Source: a virus. Taken from it: a stretch of DNA of 39,455 bases. Positions 15,539 through 25,034 of this stretch are shown piece after piece. The notes beneath the pieces are model-generated. The model saw nothing but the letters and a program-made list of their open reading frames with translations. It did not search any database and was not told where the DNA came from. Position numbers and translations under genes: made by a program. The stretch spans positions 1 through 39,455 of the IMG/VR virus record IMGVR_UViG_3300044642_000594. One strand, written 5' to 3'. Position 1 is the stretch's first letter, and each line of letters begins with the position of its first letter.

Positions 15539-16894
15539 ATGTATTTTCCTAATGCATTTCGCAAGTCATTCTTGCCTGCTAGCACTACACTTGCTAGCTC
15601 AGGATCAACTGCTGCTTTGTCTGCTGGACAGATTGGTTTCTTTGATGCCAAAACTTTCCAAGTAGTATCTGCTCAGGCTGCTCCATTTATTTTGGCTGAA
15701 GGTAGCCGCTTTGCTTCTGACAAAATTGGTCCCGTTCATGGTGGATACAAAGAGTCTAAGAAGTCTAAAGTGATTAACCCTAAGTATGTTAGTCGTCTTA
15801 TTAAAGTAACTTCTGACGTTGCACAAAATCAGATTGTTTCTGTAGATCCTTCTGCAGCTACAATTAACAGTGACACTACTTATCGTCTACGTCTAGACAT
15901 CAAAGGTTCTCCAGCTCTTCGTTTTTTGAGCCACAATCTTTACAAAACTCTAGATGCTCACAGTGGTTGTGATACTGTTGCTGGTACTACTAACACAGTA
16001 GATCAGAACGTGATCTTGCTTAAGTGGAAAGATCAAATTAATGAAGCTCCATTGTTGAAAGACTTTGTAGTAGCTAAGGTATGGAACAGAACTACTGCTT
16101 CTGTAGCAATTAACCCAACTGCAGCTTCTGCAACTATTGTTGTAGCTAACGCTGATGCAGCTCTTTTCCAAGCTGGTGAGAAAGTAGTTCATGCTTCTTT
16201 GGCACCAAACTCTTTGGTAGTTTCTGTTGGAGCAGCTGATTCAGCTGGTTCTGGTAACGCAAACGTTGTGTTGAGCAAAGCTGCTGTAAATTCTGCAGAT
16301 GGTAACGCTGCAATTTTTACTGAAATTGCAACTGGTACTTATTCTCCTCAAACTGTAGCTAATAACATTGCTGCTGTAGATTCTCACCTAGAAATTACTG
16401 CTGCTTATGTTGAAACTACATTTGGTACTTGTACTTTCACTCCAACTGATTTTTATGGTCTTGAGCCATTGTTTATCTACACTTCTTTTGTAGATGAGTC
16501 TGGTGATCCTTGTGCTGTAAATGGTTTTGTATCTGCAGAGATTCAAGCTCCTAAGCAAGCATCTGGTCTTGGAGAAACTGTACTTCGTGAATTGATCCTT
16601 GATGGACGTTATTTGCAAAATGCATATCCTGATAGCTCTCGCGTAGATAGTTTACGTATGCGTGAGATTGAAGCTGATCCAGCTTTGGCAGCTGTAACTA
16701 GAACGGCTTTGTATGATCAAGTTTTGATCTTGCACAATGTTCCTCGTTTTAACAATCCTACTAGTACTTTTGACAATGATCAGTATTTGATCGTGATTCA
16801 CGTACCTGCTGGTACTAACACTGATTCAATTACTAACTTCATTGTATCTAGTACAACTTCTGCTGGAAACGCTGTTGCTCTAGAGACTGTTTAA
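15539..16894 (+). CDS. Probably abundant virion protein (tail tube/sheath or head surface candidate)
   Basis: This 451-residue protein is rich in Ala, Ser, Thr and Val and mostly beta. It opens MYFPNAFRKSFLPASTTLASSGSTAALSAGQIGFFDAKTFQVV. A separate Ala/Val-rich insert (about 195-265: SVAINPTAASATIVVANADAALFQAGEKVV...) looks like an Ig-like surface domain. The C-terminal 150 residues are mixed (LREL, DSLRMREIEADPALAAV). Codon choice (frequent CGT and GCT) resembles the capsid gene. An AACCCTT leader motif precedes it and a strong terminator follows, so high expression is likely. Tail tube/sheath and capsid-associated roles are both possible; sequence alone does not decide. Confidence 0.6.
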   Translation: MYFPNAFRKSFLPASTTLASSGSTAALSAGQIGFFDAKTFQVVSAQAAPFILAEGSRFASDKIGPVHGGYKESKKSKVINPKYVSRLIKVTSDVAQNQIVSVDPSAATINSDTTYRLRLDIKGSPALRFLSHNLYKTLDAHSGCDTVAGTTNTVDQNVILLKWKDQINEAPLLKDFVVAKVWNRTTASVAINPTAASATIVVANADAALFQAGEKVVHASLAPNSLVVSVGAADSAGSGNANVVLSKAAVNSADGNAAIFTEIATGTYSPQTVANNIAAVDSHLEITAAYVETTFGTCTFTPTDFYGLEPLFIYTSFVDESGDPCAVNGFVSAEIQAPKQASGLGETVLRELILDGRYLQNAYPDSSRVDSLRMREIEADPALAAVTRTALYDQVLILHNVPRFNNPTSTFDNDQYLIVIHVPAGTNTDSITNFIVSSTTSAGNAVALETV

Positions 16895-16916
16895 GGATAG
16901 TTAGTTTATAAACACT

Positions 16917-16952
16917 AAGGGAGAGGACACACGTCCCTCCCTTTTTGTTTTT
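16917..16952 (+). terminator. Rho-independent terminator
   Basis: AAGGGAG(A)GGAC (16917-16928) pairs with GTCCCTCCCTT (16933-16943) through 11 base pairs with one bulged A and an ACAC loop. It continues into TTTTTGTTTTT. It lies 23 bases after the stop at 16894 and closes the capsid/structural transcript. This is the clearest intrinsic terminator in the window. Confidence 0.85.
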
Positions 16953-16962
16953 GGACATGTCC
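16953..16962. promoter_or_regulatory. Palindrome GGACATGTCC after terminator
   Basis: This perfect 10-bp palindrome sits directly after the T-tract, 30 bases upstream of the TTGTATTCT element. It could be an operator for the downstream unit. It also repeats the GGAC/GTCC ends of the terminator stem, so chance or a competing RNA fold is possible. Confidence 0.3.
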
Positions 16963-16991
16963 CTAAAAATTAGTATATTATTATTGAGAAC

Positions 16992-17000
16992 TTGTATTCT
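16992..17000 (+). promoter_or_regulatory. TTGTATTCT element, putative promoter after terminator
   Basis: TTGTATTCT starts 41 bases before the ATG at 17033, matching in position the TTGTATATT elements before 10189 and 38978. Coming right after a strong terminator it is a sensible place for a new transcript start. It also overlaps a weak GAGAA/TTCTC stem. Confidence 0.35.
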
Positions 17001-17032
17001 CTGATCTACATAAATATTTAAAGTTTACAGCT

Positions 17033-17578
17033 ATGGCAAGCAAACACCAGCTAAGTTTAGAGCTTCCTGACACAAACAATATTAAGGTATTGCGTCTTTT
17101 TGACACAAGTATATATGCAACAAGCTTGCCTGTAGATTGTGGATCACTAAGAATCACTTCTCCTGGGTTTAACCTACCTGTAGGAATTGAAGTTCTACCT
17201 AACTTTAACATTGTCTTAAATGCGTGTAGTTTAGGACTACAACGTACCGGATGTGCAGAAGCATCACAACCATTACCTGATGGTATTTATGTGATTAACT
17301 ATTCTGTTAGTCCTAATACAAATGTTTTTGTAGAATATAATCATTTGAGAACTACACAAACAACAAATAAATATTTTAACTTACTTTGTGATTTAGAAAT
17401 GGCAGCCTGTGAACCAGATGCTGACGTTAAAGAAAAGCTTGAAGAGTTGCGTCTAATCAAAAGTTTTATTGATGCCGCTAAAGCTAAAGTAGAATATTGC
17501 CATGAACCATCTGCTGGTATGGAACTATTAATGTATGCTCAAAAAAGATTAAATAAGTATACTACAGAGTGTGCGTAA
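17033..17578 (+). CDS. Putative virion protein, beta-sandwich plus helical tail
   Basis: This 181-residue protein has two parts. Residues 1-110 are beta-rich (HQLSLELPDTNNIKVLRLFDTSIYA; SLRITSPGFNLPVGIEVLPNFNIVLNACSLG; LPDGIYVINYSVSPNTNVFVEYNHLRTT). Residues 115-181 are helical and cysteine-containing (LLCDLEMAACEPDADVKEKLEELRLIKSFIDAAKAKVEYCHEP...). Such an architecture suits a tail or neck attachment protein. It is the first gene after the terminator and has its own putative promoter, so it may open the adsorption block. Family not recognised. Confidence 0.65.
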   Translation: MASKHQLSLELPDTNNIKVLRLFDTSIYATSLPVDCGSLRITSPGFNLPVGIEVLPNFNIVLNACSLGLQRTGCAEASQPLPDGIYVINYSVSPNTNVFVEYNHLRTTQTTNKYFNLLCDLEMAACEPDADVKEKLEELRLIKSFIDAAKAKVEYCHEPSAGMELLMYAQKRLNKYTTECA

Positions 17579-17607
17579 AATAAAGATTTCATAAAAAACC
17601 AACATAT

Positions 17608-17805
17608 ATGAGAACTTGTACAAATTGCGGAACCACAATTACATGTGGATGCCAAGACAGAATAGCTTCAAACGGTGTAAGAGTTTGTGCTAATTGTATT
17701 GGAAGCTATGAAGCTCAAATTATTTTAAATAATTTTTCAGCTTCTCTCCAAAACATATCATCATCTTCTAAAACAAATAGTGAAAATGAGAAACCTTCTC
17801 TCTAA
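17608..17805 (+). CDS. Small zinc-ribbon-like protein
   Basis: This 65-residue protein has six cysteines in its first 30 residues: C4, C7, C13, C15, C27, C30 (CTNCGTTITCGCQDRIASNGVRVCANC). The spacing fits a small zinc-binding ribbon. The rest is a short helix and a serine-rich tail (NFSASLQNISSSSKTNSENEKPSL). Its end overlaps the next start by 20 bases. A role in tail assembly would be guessed only from position. Confidence 0.65.
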   Translation: MRTCTNCGTTITCGCQDRIASNGVRVCANCIGSYEAQIILNNFSASLQNISSSSKTNSENEKPSL

Positions 17806-18403
17806 AAAAGAAAAACACTATAAGCAGTTTGCAGATTCTTTAAGTAGAATTTGTAAAAAAATGCGTTATGGTATTGACTCATGCAGACCTGATCTTGATG
17901 ACGATCTTATTGAAATGAGAAAGCAGATAGTAGATTGGCAAGCTATTGAAGATGAAGGAGCTTTATCTCAAACTAATATCAATTATACAACCTGGTTACC
18001 AATTAGTTACAGAAATGATACTTCTGTACAATACGATACTAGTTATGATATTTGGGGTCCTGGTTATTATAAATCAAACAGTGCTACAGGACCACAACAA
18101 GTTGGTGTAGGTTATACGTATGGTAATGGGACACAAAACATTATAGAGGTAAATTCTGGAGGTTGTTTGACTAGAATTAATTTAAACCCGGCTATTACAA
18201 TTAGTCAAAATAGTTCATTTGTATTTACACAACAAACTCCTTCAACAGTTTGGGATATTGTTCATGGTATGAATTTAGCACCAAATGTAAGAACAGAAGA
18301 TTTAACTGGTACTGATATAAAAGGTGTTATTGAAAATATAGATAACAATAGGCTAAAAATTTATTTTAATCAAGCTGTAGCAGGTAGAGCATACTTATCA
18401 TAA
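17786..18403 (+). CDS. Tail-associated protein with shared C-terminal module (1 of 3)
   Basis: I chose the ATG at 17786 (205 residues, MRNLLSKKEKHYKQF); a GTG two codons earlier is also possible. Residues 1-55 are a basic helical region. A glycine- and tyrosine-rich middle follows (DIWGPGYYKSNSATGPQQVGVGYTYGNGTQN). The last 65 residues (FVFTQQTPSTVWDIVHGMNLAPNV... NNRLKIYFNQAVAGRAYLS) match the ends of the next two proteins, with the common core tW.I.HgxN..P.V and a final FxxxxxGxAylS. It is probably a virion adsorption component, with the C-terminal module as a small beta-sandwich. It overlaps the zinc-ribbon gene and is TAATG-coupled to the next. Confidence 0.65.
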   Translation: MRNLLSKKEKHYKQFADSLSRICKKMRYGIDSCRPDLDDDLIEMRKQIVDWQAIEDEGALSQTNINYTTWLPISYRNDTSVQYDTSYDIWGPGYYKSNSATGPQQVGVGYTYGNGTQNIIEVNSGGCLTRINLNPAITISQNSSFVFTQQTPSTVWDIVHGMNLAPNVRTEDLTGTDIKGVIENIDNNRLKIYFNQAVAGRAYLS

Positions 18404-18930
18404 TGGCATTACAGAAGATATACGTAGATTATGATTTTAATAAGAATAGTATTCTTAATGCTAAGTTACAACCTGTAACTACTGCAGAAAGAAATGCTTT
18501 GGCATCTGGATATAATTCTAATGATGCTGGTATTATTGTATATGACACTACACTTCAATTAGTATTTTCTTGGGATGGTAATCAATGGGATCAAGTAAGT
18601 ATTTCTTCTACTCAAATAGCTCAAATAGCTGAAGCTTTTAATAAAACTGTAGTTGATATTACAGTAACTGCTGATAATGAAAATAGAACAATTATTCTTA
18701 CGTACAGAGATACACTTTCTATACAAGAGACATATAAATTTTCTCATATTCATAATCAAACAGTATCATCTTCCACGTGGAACATTACTCATAATTTAAA
18801 TAAATACCCATCTGTTTCTGTAGTTGATTCTAGTAATGAAGAAGTTATTGGAGAAGTTCAGTATACCAATGCTAATTCTTTAGTAGTTAAATTTTCTGCA
18901 CCATTCAGTGGAAAAGCATTTGTGAACTAA
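18403..18930 (+). CDS. Short tail-fibre-like protein with shared C-terminal module (2 of 3)
   Basis: This 175-residue protein opens with DYDFNKNSILNAKLQPVT and ...GIIVYDTTLQLVFSWDGNQWDQVS. That matches the following protein (LDLTQNQILNV... GQIYFDTTPSVLRMFFWDGTQWVDMS), so the two share an N-terminal fold. A short linker (IAQIAEAFNKTVVDITVTADNENRTIILTYRD) leads to the C-terminal module (SSTWNITHNLNKYPSVSVVDSSNEEVIGEVQYTNANSLVVKFSAPFSGKAFVN). It looks like a minimal fibre: anchor plus tip. The start overlaps the previous stop as TAATG. Confidence 0.7.
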   Translation: MALQKIYVDYDFNKNSILNAKLQPVTTAERNALASGYNSNDAGIIVYDTTLQLVFSWDGNQWDQVSISSTQIAQIAEAFNKTVVDITVTADNENRTIILTYRDTLSIQETYKFSHIHNQTVSSSTWNITHNLNKYPSVSVVDSSNEEVIGEVQYTNANSLVVKFSAPFSGKAFVN

Positions 18931-18946
18931 TTATAATATAAATACT

Positions 18947-20158
18947 ATGTCTAAAAAGTTTTTAACCAATCTGGATCTAACGCAAAACCAGATTTTAAAC
19001 GTAGCGGTACACAACAAAGTTGGTCCACCGTCTAGTCCAGTAGTTGGTCAAATCTATTTTGACACTACTCCTTCAGTTTTAAGAATGTTTTTCTGGGATG
19101 GTACCCAATGGGTGGACATGTCAGGAGACATCCAAGATGTTCTTGGTGGTTCTGGTCTTACGGCATCTACATCTGCTAATGGAGATGTAATTACATTAGA
19201 TGTAAACGTAGATAATGCTACAATTGAAATTAACTCTGATAGTCTTAGAGTTAAAGATCTTGGTATTACTACTGGTAAACTAGCAGATTCTGCAGTTACA
19301 ACAATTAAGATTAATGCCAATGCTGTAACTTTTGATAAGTTACAACAGATTGCCAATCTAAGAGTAATTGGTAACGTATCTGGAGCTACTGCTAATCCAG
19401 CTGAAGTTACCATTATTACAGATATGGCTAACTCTAGTTCTACTACACTTGCCACATCTACAGCAATCAAAACTTATATTGATGCCAACGTAGGTAGTTT
19501 AGGTAATCTAGAAGGAGCTTGGGATGCATCTAGTGGTTCATTTCCTGTAGGATCAAGCCCAGTTGCTGGCACTAAAGCTGGCGATTACTGGTATGTATCT
19601 GTAGCAGGAACAACAGGCAGTGTAGCATTTAACGTAGGTGATGTAATTGTTGCCAAAGTTAATAATGCGTCTACTTCTTCTGCTGCTGATTGGATTCAAT
19701 TAGAGGTAAATAGAGATCAAGCCACTACAACTATTTTAGGTCTTGTATTTCTTGCCACAAACGCAGAAACACAAACTGGTACAGATGCAAATAAAGCAGT
19801 AACTCCTGCAGCATTATCTTCTAGAACAGCTACAGAAACTCGTACAGGTATTGCAGAAATTGCAACACAAGCAGAGACTGATGGAGGTACAGATGATGCT
19901 AGAATCGTTACTCCGCTTAAATTAAAAACTTTATTAGATAACAGAACTGGTGGTTATGCAGCAAACATTGGTGGAGCAGGTACTTCATATGCTCTATCTC
20001 ATGGCCTAAACACTATTGATGTAATTGTGATGATTAAAGATAATACAACATTGGAAGAAGTATTTACAGATGTAGTAATTACAGATGCTAACACAGTAAC
20101 TGTAAGTTTTGCTGTAGCTCCTTCAGCTAATGCGTATCGTGTAATCATCAAAAAATAA
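18947..20158 (+). CDS. Tail-fibre protein with Phage_fiber_2-like repeats and shared C-terminal module (3 of 3)
   Basis: In this 403-residue protein, residues 1-60 repeat the anchor-like domain of the previous protein. A beta-helical shaft follows (VTLDVNVDNATIEINSDSLRVKDLGITTGKLADSAVTTIKI...). Two phage tail-fibre repeats come next (LATNAETQTGTDANKAVTPAALSS and IATQAETDGGTDDARIVTPLKLK, about 285-340), of the type known from Phage_fiber_2 proteins. The C-terminus is the module shared with the two genes upstream (YALSHGLNTIDVIVMIKDN...VTVSFAVAPSANAYRVIIKK). It is probably a receptor-facing fibre. It lies ten bases before the giant fibre gene. Confidence 0.8.
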   Translation: MSKKFLTNLDLTQNQILNVAVHNKVGPPSSPVVGQIYFDTTPSVLRMFFWDGTQWVDMSGDIQDVLGGSGLTASTSANGDVITLDVNVDNATIEINSDSLRVKDLGITTGKLADSAVTTIKINANAVTFDKLQQIANLRVIGNVSGATANPAEVTIITDMANSSSTTLATSTAIKTYIDANVGSLGNLEGAWDASSGSFPVGSSPVAGTKAGDYWYVSVAGTTGSVAFNVGDVIVAKVNNASTSSAADWIQLEVNRDQATTTILGLVFLATNAETQTGTDANKAVTPAALSSRTATETRTGIAEIATQAETDGGTDDARIVTPLKLKTLLDNRTGGYAANIGGAGTSYALSHGLNTIDVIVMIKDNTTLEEVFTDVVITDANTVTVSFAVAPSANAYRVIIKK

Positions 20159-20168
20159 TAAAATCTAA

Positions 20169-23100
20169 ATGAAATTTCTATCTGACGTACTAGCTAAAGC
20201 TGGTCTGGTAGTAGATGGTGTAGTTACATTTAATAACACAGCTACAGGTCAGACTCCAGATGCTAACGATAACTCTACTAAGTTGGCCACAACCGCTTGG
20301 GTTAGAGGGTTTGTTACACCATATTCTTTACCAATTGCGTCAGGTGTTACTCTTGGTGGCGTTAAAGTAGGTAGTGGTTTGGCTATTGATGGAACAGGTG
20401 TTTTATCAGTATCAGCTTCTGGTGTTGGAGCTATTAGAGCTTTACAACAAATTACTGCTACGACAGGTCAAACTGTATTTACAGTCTCAGGTGGTTATAC
20501 TCCAGGACTCATTGACGTTTTTTTAAATGGTGTATTGCTTACACCAACAGCTATTACAGCAACTAATGGTACTACTTTTACATTAGCAGATCCTGCTGTA
20601 GTTAATGACCTATTAGACATATTTGTATACAATCCAATTTATAATGGATTTATAACTAGTACAGATCAAGTTCCTGAAGGTTCTGTAAATCTTTATTTTA
20701 CCAATACTCGTGCAAGAGCAGCTATTTCTCTTACTGTAACTGGTTCATCAGGAGCTTCTACATATAGTTCTATTACAGGTGTATTAAATGTACCAACATA
20801 TACTTTAGATGGTTTAGGTGGTGTACCGACATCTCGAACACTTACCATTAATGGTGTTACTTATGACCTTACAGCTAATAGATCTTGGTCTGCATTGCCA
20901 GTTGGTGGTGTAGCTGGTCAATTATTAGCTAAGGTGGATGGTACAGATTATAATGCTCAATGGATAAATGAAGCTCCTGCAGCTTCTTATACAAGTCAAG
21001 TAAAACATGTAGTAAAATCTTCTCAAGCTATTACTAAAGGACAAGCGGTATATGTATCATCTGCTGATGGTACTAATATGATTGTTTCTAAAGCGTCTAA
21101 TGCTACAGAAGCAACGTCTAGTAAGACAATGGGTCTTTTAGAATCTACAGTAGCTATAAATGGAACAGCTAATGTTGTAACAGAAGGTTTACTTGCAGGT
21201 TTAGATACTACTGGAGCTAATGCAGCAGGTGATCCTGTATGGTTAGGAACAGATGGTAATTTAATATATGGCTTAACTAATAAACCTTCAGCTCCAGCTC
21301 ACTTAGTATTTATTGGTGTTGTTACACGAAGAAATGCTAACAACGGTGAGATTTTTGTAAAGGTACAAAATGGATATGAGTTAGATGAACTTCATGATCT
21401 TTCTGTAAAGAATCCATCAGATGGAGACATGATTAAATATGTAGCATCTACAGGTCTATGGACTAAGGTTGCTGCATCAACTACAAACATTGTAGAAGGA
21501 ACAAACCTTTATTACACACAAGGAAGATTTGATACAGCCTTTGCTGCTAAGAGTACAACTAACTTAGCTGAGGGCACTAACTTATACTACACGGACGCAC
21601 GTGTAGGAACCTATCTTACAAATAATTCTTACGCTACTCAAACTTATGTAAACACAGCGGTTTCTAATTTAGTAGATGCTGCTCCTGGTACATTAGATAC
21701 TTTAAATGAGTTAGCGGCTGCTCTTGGAGATGATCCTAACTTTGCTACTACTGTAGCAACATCTATTGGCACAAAAGTTCCACAAACTCGTACTCTTACA
21801 ATTAACGGAACTACTTATGATTTATCAGCAGATCGTTCATGGACAATAGCTTCTGGTGTTACATCATTTAACACTAGAACTGGGGCTATTACTTCCGCTT
21901 CTGGAGATTATACTACCGCACAAGTTACTGAATCTGGCAATTTATACTACACAGATGCTAGAGCTAGATTAGCAATTAGTTTGACTACAACCGGTACGTC
22001 TGGTGCAGCCACATACGATAACGTTACAGGTGTTCTTAACATACCACAATATCAAGGTGGTGTTACTAGTTTTAATACTCGTACAGGGGCTATTACACTA
22101 TCCAGTACCGATGTTACAACTGCTCTTGGTTACACACCTGTAACAAATGCCAGAACATTAACTATTAATGGTGAAGCATATGACCTAACCGCAGATCGTA
22201 CTTGGACAGTTGGTGTCAATCCTTCAGCTAGAACAATACAAACTTATACAGCTACAGCTTCCCAGACTACCTTCACTGTAACAGGTGGATATGTAGTTGG
22301 ACTTGTGGATGTATTTATTAATGGTGTTAGATTAACATCAGCTGATTTTACAGCAACCAACGGAACTACTGTTGTATTAACTACAGGAACTGGTGTAAAT
22401 AACATTGTTGATGTAATTAAATATACATCAGCATTTACAGCTAGTAGTGCATTAAGACAAGTTACATATTTTACAGCTACAGCAGGCCAGACAACTTTTA
22501 CAGTTAGTTATACACCAGGACTAATAGATGTATTCTACAATGGTTCTAAGTTAGCATCTTCTGAATATACAGCTAGTAATGGTACAACTGTAGTTTTAAC
22601 TAATGCAGCTGTACTAAACGATACATTAGAAATCATAGCCTATGCTTATTCTGTAGGAGCGTTTACTGGACAAGCACAGCTTAATGGAACAGGGTTTGTT
22701 AAGGTAAGTGGTACTACAGTAACATACGATAATAGTACATACTTAACTACATCTTCTGCATCTTCTACTTACCAAACTATTCTTACAAATCCAGTAACTG
22801 GAACAGCAACAAGTGGACAAGTAGCTTATTGGTCATCTTCTTCTGCAATCACAGGTGGCTCAAATTTTTTATTTAATTCTAGTGAATCAAACCTTACAAT
22901 TGATAGAAGTTTATCAACACTTGGTAATGCTATTACAATAAGTAAAGGAAGTGATGCTAATCAAGCTTGGCTAGCATTTAGACAAGGTGGTGGAGGAAAT
23001 GGCACTTGGAGATTAGGGTATACTGGAGACCCTTATGATTTTACAATAAATGTAGGAACAGATTCTTCTATTGGTACGCAGACATTAAGAATATTTGAGG

Positions 23101-25034
23101 ATTCACAAAATGTAGTTATTGGAACATCAACAGGAGACAACACATCAAGACTACAAGTTGGAGGGGGAGCTACTTTTACAGGAAATGTTGGTATAGGTAC
23201 TACAACTCCAACTGCTTCCTTTAATGGTAGATTGAGTGTTAGAAACGAAGATGCTGCTAATAATCCCACATTAGTATTATTTAAAAATATTAACTCAGTA
23301 AGTACTGAAGATATTTTTAGAGTACAATCATGGAACGGATCGTTTAATACCGTAGCATCTATAAAGGCAAATGGTTCGTCTACTTTTGGAGGCAATATGC
23401 TAATTAGTGGAAATATTGAACTACCTAACGGGGCTAATAGGCAGATTACTATATCAAGTGTAACAAACTATAATTATAGATTAAGAACTGATAGTGATGA
23501 TTTTGTAATTTCAGAGGCTGGAATAACTGACAGATTAAGATACTCTTATTCTAATGTTAGATGGACCATGACTGGAGCTTTAACTGTTAGTGGTGCTGCT
23601 AGCTTTTCTAGTAGTGTAACAGCAGTAAATGGAATATTAAGTGGAACAGGAAGTGCATTTGGAGATGGATTAAGAATTAATAGAACTACTTCAAATTCAA
23701 CTCAATATACTGTTATAAATCATACAGGTGGTGCAACAAATATTGTGTCTGTTGATCAATCAGGAAATAATATTGCTGAAATTTACTTTGGCCGTTCAAT
23801 AAACGGAAGTACTATTTCAAATAGTATGATGATTAATAAAGACGGAAACGTTGGAATTGGGACGGCTAGTCCTGCTAGTTATTCTAGATTAGAGGTATCA
23901 GGTACAGCAGGAGCGCAAATAGACGCAGCCCAACAATTAGTCATAACAGCACCTACCACAACTGTAGGACATGGAGCAGGTTTAAGACTTAACGCTGCAA
24001 GTGGTGCTAAGGAAGCCGTAGGTATTGTAGGAATGGTCAATGAGACTAGTGGAAATCTAGGAGCTATGACTTTTCATACTTATGCAGGTGGTGCAAATAT
24101 TCCCGAACGAATGAGAATCACTTCAAGTGGAGATGTAAGGATTAATCATACAATAGATTTCAGTGCAACTTTTTCTGTTAGAAAAGCAACAGGAAGAAAT
24201 ATTGCAAACTTTAGTAATCAGACAGATGCTGATTTAACTTTTACAACGTCAGAGCCTGGTGCAACTCCATTTGCAAGAATAACTCCGTCTGTAAACGGTC
24301 AACCAATCCAATTAGGTGTTAATAACAACAATGTTTTGATTGGAACCACAACTGATAGTGGATATAGATTATATGTTAATGGAGCTTCTTATTTAAATGG
24401 ATATAATTATGCATCAAGTATTCAATACTTTAGACCAGTAAGTGATACTGTAAATCCAGCTGGTGGAGAAGGTGTTTTAATATTTTCAGGTGGACAAGCT
24501 GCAATTAGAATGAATTCTGCCTACACCATGAACTTTGATGTATATAATGGAGGAACTCAGCATACACCATTACAAATTAGACAAAACGGAAACACAGTTC
24601 GTGTTAATTCAGAAAATAATAGTTTGTGTTTAGCACTTGCATTTGGTGGAGCAGAACATGGATATTTGGGAGCAACTTCTGGTAATGGTAGATCTTTATT
24701 GGCATACTCTCAAAACGGAGGATATGTTTATTTATCATCATCTTCAACATGGGTTGCTGCATCTGATGTAAATAGAAAAAAGAATTTTGAAAGTTATAAT
24801 AAAGGACTTGCAGAAATTTGTAGTCTACAGCCTACACTATTTAATCTGAAAACTCAAAGTGATCACGAACCTAAAATAGCTGGTTTGATTGCACAACAAG
24901 TTGGTGAACATATACAAGAAGCATTTAGTGACGGAGAGTTTATTGGTATTGATTATAATGTTTTGACAGTAACTATCATTAATGCTATTAAAGAACTAAA
25001 AGCAGAATTAGACGAATTAAAAAGTAAGAACTAA
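20169..25034 (+). CDS. Giant tail fibre / adhesin with S74-type self-cleaving chaperone
   Basis: This 1621-residue protein is the largest of the window. The N-terminus carries the motif PDANDNSTKLATTAWVRGFV, shared with the fibre at 30414. Three copies of a 64-67 residue knob-like domain follow (20436-20636, 22230-22424, 22455-22645; core GQTTFTV..GYTPGLIDVFxNG). There are also SFNTRTGAIT and SRTLTINGxTYDLSADRSW units and a long LDELAAALGDD helix module. The C-terminal S74 intramolecular chaperone starts at S1532 (SDVNRKK, lysine at +5 as in known S74 Ser-Lys dyads) and ends in a helical KELKAELDELKSKN. In that family the domain drives trimer folding and then cuts itself off before the serine. 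The stop is a TAATG overlap. Confidence 0.88.
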   Translation: MKFLSDVLAKAGLVVDGVVTFNNTATGQTPDANDNSTKLATTAWVRGFVTPYSLPIASGVTLGGVKVGSGLAIDGTGVLSVSASGVGAIRALQQITATTGQTVFTVSGGYTPGLIDVFLNGVLLTPTAITATNGTTFTLADPAVVNDLLDIFVYNPIYNGFITSTDQVPEGSVNLYFTNTRARAAISLTVTGSSGASTYSSITGVLNVPTYTLDGLGGVPTSRTLTINGVTYDLTANRSWSALPVGGVAGQLLAKVDGTDYNAQWINEAPAASYTSQVKHVVKSSQAITKGQAVYVSSADGTNMIVSKASNATEATSSKTMGLLESTVAINGTANVVTEGLLAGLDTTGANAAGDPVWLGTDGNLIYGLTNKPSAPAHLVFIGVVTRRNANNGEIFVKVQNGYELDELHDLSVKNPSDGDMIKYVASTGLWTKVAASTTNIVEGTNLYYTQGRFDTAFAAKSTTNLAEGTNLYYTDARVGTYLTNNSYATQTYVNTAVSNLVDAAPGTLDTLNELAAALGDDPNFATTVATSIGTKVPQTRTLTINGTTYDLSADRSWTIASGVTSFNTRTGAITSASGDYTTAQVTESGNLYYTDARARLAISLTTTGTSGAATYDNVTGVLNIPQYQGGVTSFNTRTGAITLSSTDVTTALGYTPVTNARTLTINGEAYDLTADRTWTVGVNPSARTIQTYTATASQTTFTVTGGYVVGLVDVFINGVRLTSADFTATNGTTVVLTTGTGVNNIVDVIKYTSAFTASSALRQVTYFTATAGQTTFTVSYTPGLIDVFYNGSKLASSEYTASNGTTVVLTNAAVLNDTLEIIAYAYSVGAFTGQAQLNGTGFVKVSGTTVTYDNSTYLTTSSASSTYQTILTNPVTGTATSGQVAYWSSSSAITGGSNFLFNSSESNLTIDRSLSTLGNAITISKGSDANQAWLAFRQGGGGNGTWRLGYTGDPYDFTINVGTDSSIGTQTLRIFEDSQNVVIGTSTGDNTSRLQVGGGATFTGNVGIGTTTPTASFNGRLSVRNEDAANNPTLVLFKNINSVSTEDIFRVQSWNGSFNTVASIKANGSSTFGGNMLISGNIELPNGANRQITISSVTNYNYRLRTDSDDFVISEAGITDRLRYSYSNVRWTMTGALTVSGAASFSSSVTAVNGILSGTGSAFGDGLRINRTTSNSTQYTVINHTGGATNIVSVDQSGNNIAEIYFGRSINGSTISNSMMINKDGNVGIGTASPASYSRLEVSGTAGAQIDAAQQLVITAPTTTVGHGAGLRLNAASGAKEAVGIVGMVNETSGNLGAMTFHTYAGGANIPERMRITSSGDVRINHTIDFSATFSVRKATGRNIANFSNQTDADLTFTTSEPGATPFARITPSVNGQPIQLGVNNNNVLIGTTTDSGYRLYVNGASYLNGYNYASSIQYFRPVSDTVNPAGGEGVLIFSGGQAAIRMNSAYTMNFDVYNGGTQHTPLQIRQNGNTVRVNSENNSLCLALAFGGAEHGYLGATSGNGRSLLAYSQNGGYVYLSSSSTWVAASDVNRKKNFESYNKGLAEICSLQPTLFNLKTQSDHEPKIAGLIAQQVGEHIQEAFSDGEFIGIDYNVLTVTIINAIKELKAELDELKSKN
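20436..22645. repeat. Three diverged copies of a knob-like domain in the giant fibre
   Basis: The copies are at 20436-20636, 22230-22424 and 22455-22645, all in frame. Each reads 'TATxGQTtFTVsgGYtpGLiDVFxNGxxL...TATNGTTvvLt...vnnxlDiixY'. The last two are nearly adjacent. DNA identity is low at synonymous positions, so the duplications are old. Confidence 0.7.

Noticed and set aside
19054-19470. Antisense open frame of 138 codons on the - strand
   Set aside because: It lies opposite the fibre gene at 18947, has repetitive hydrophobic composition typical of a shadow of Thr/Val-rich coding sequence, and no leader.
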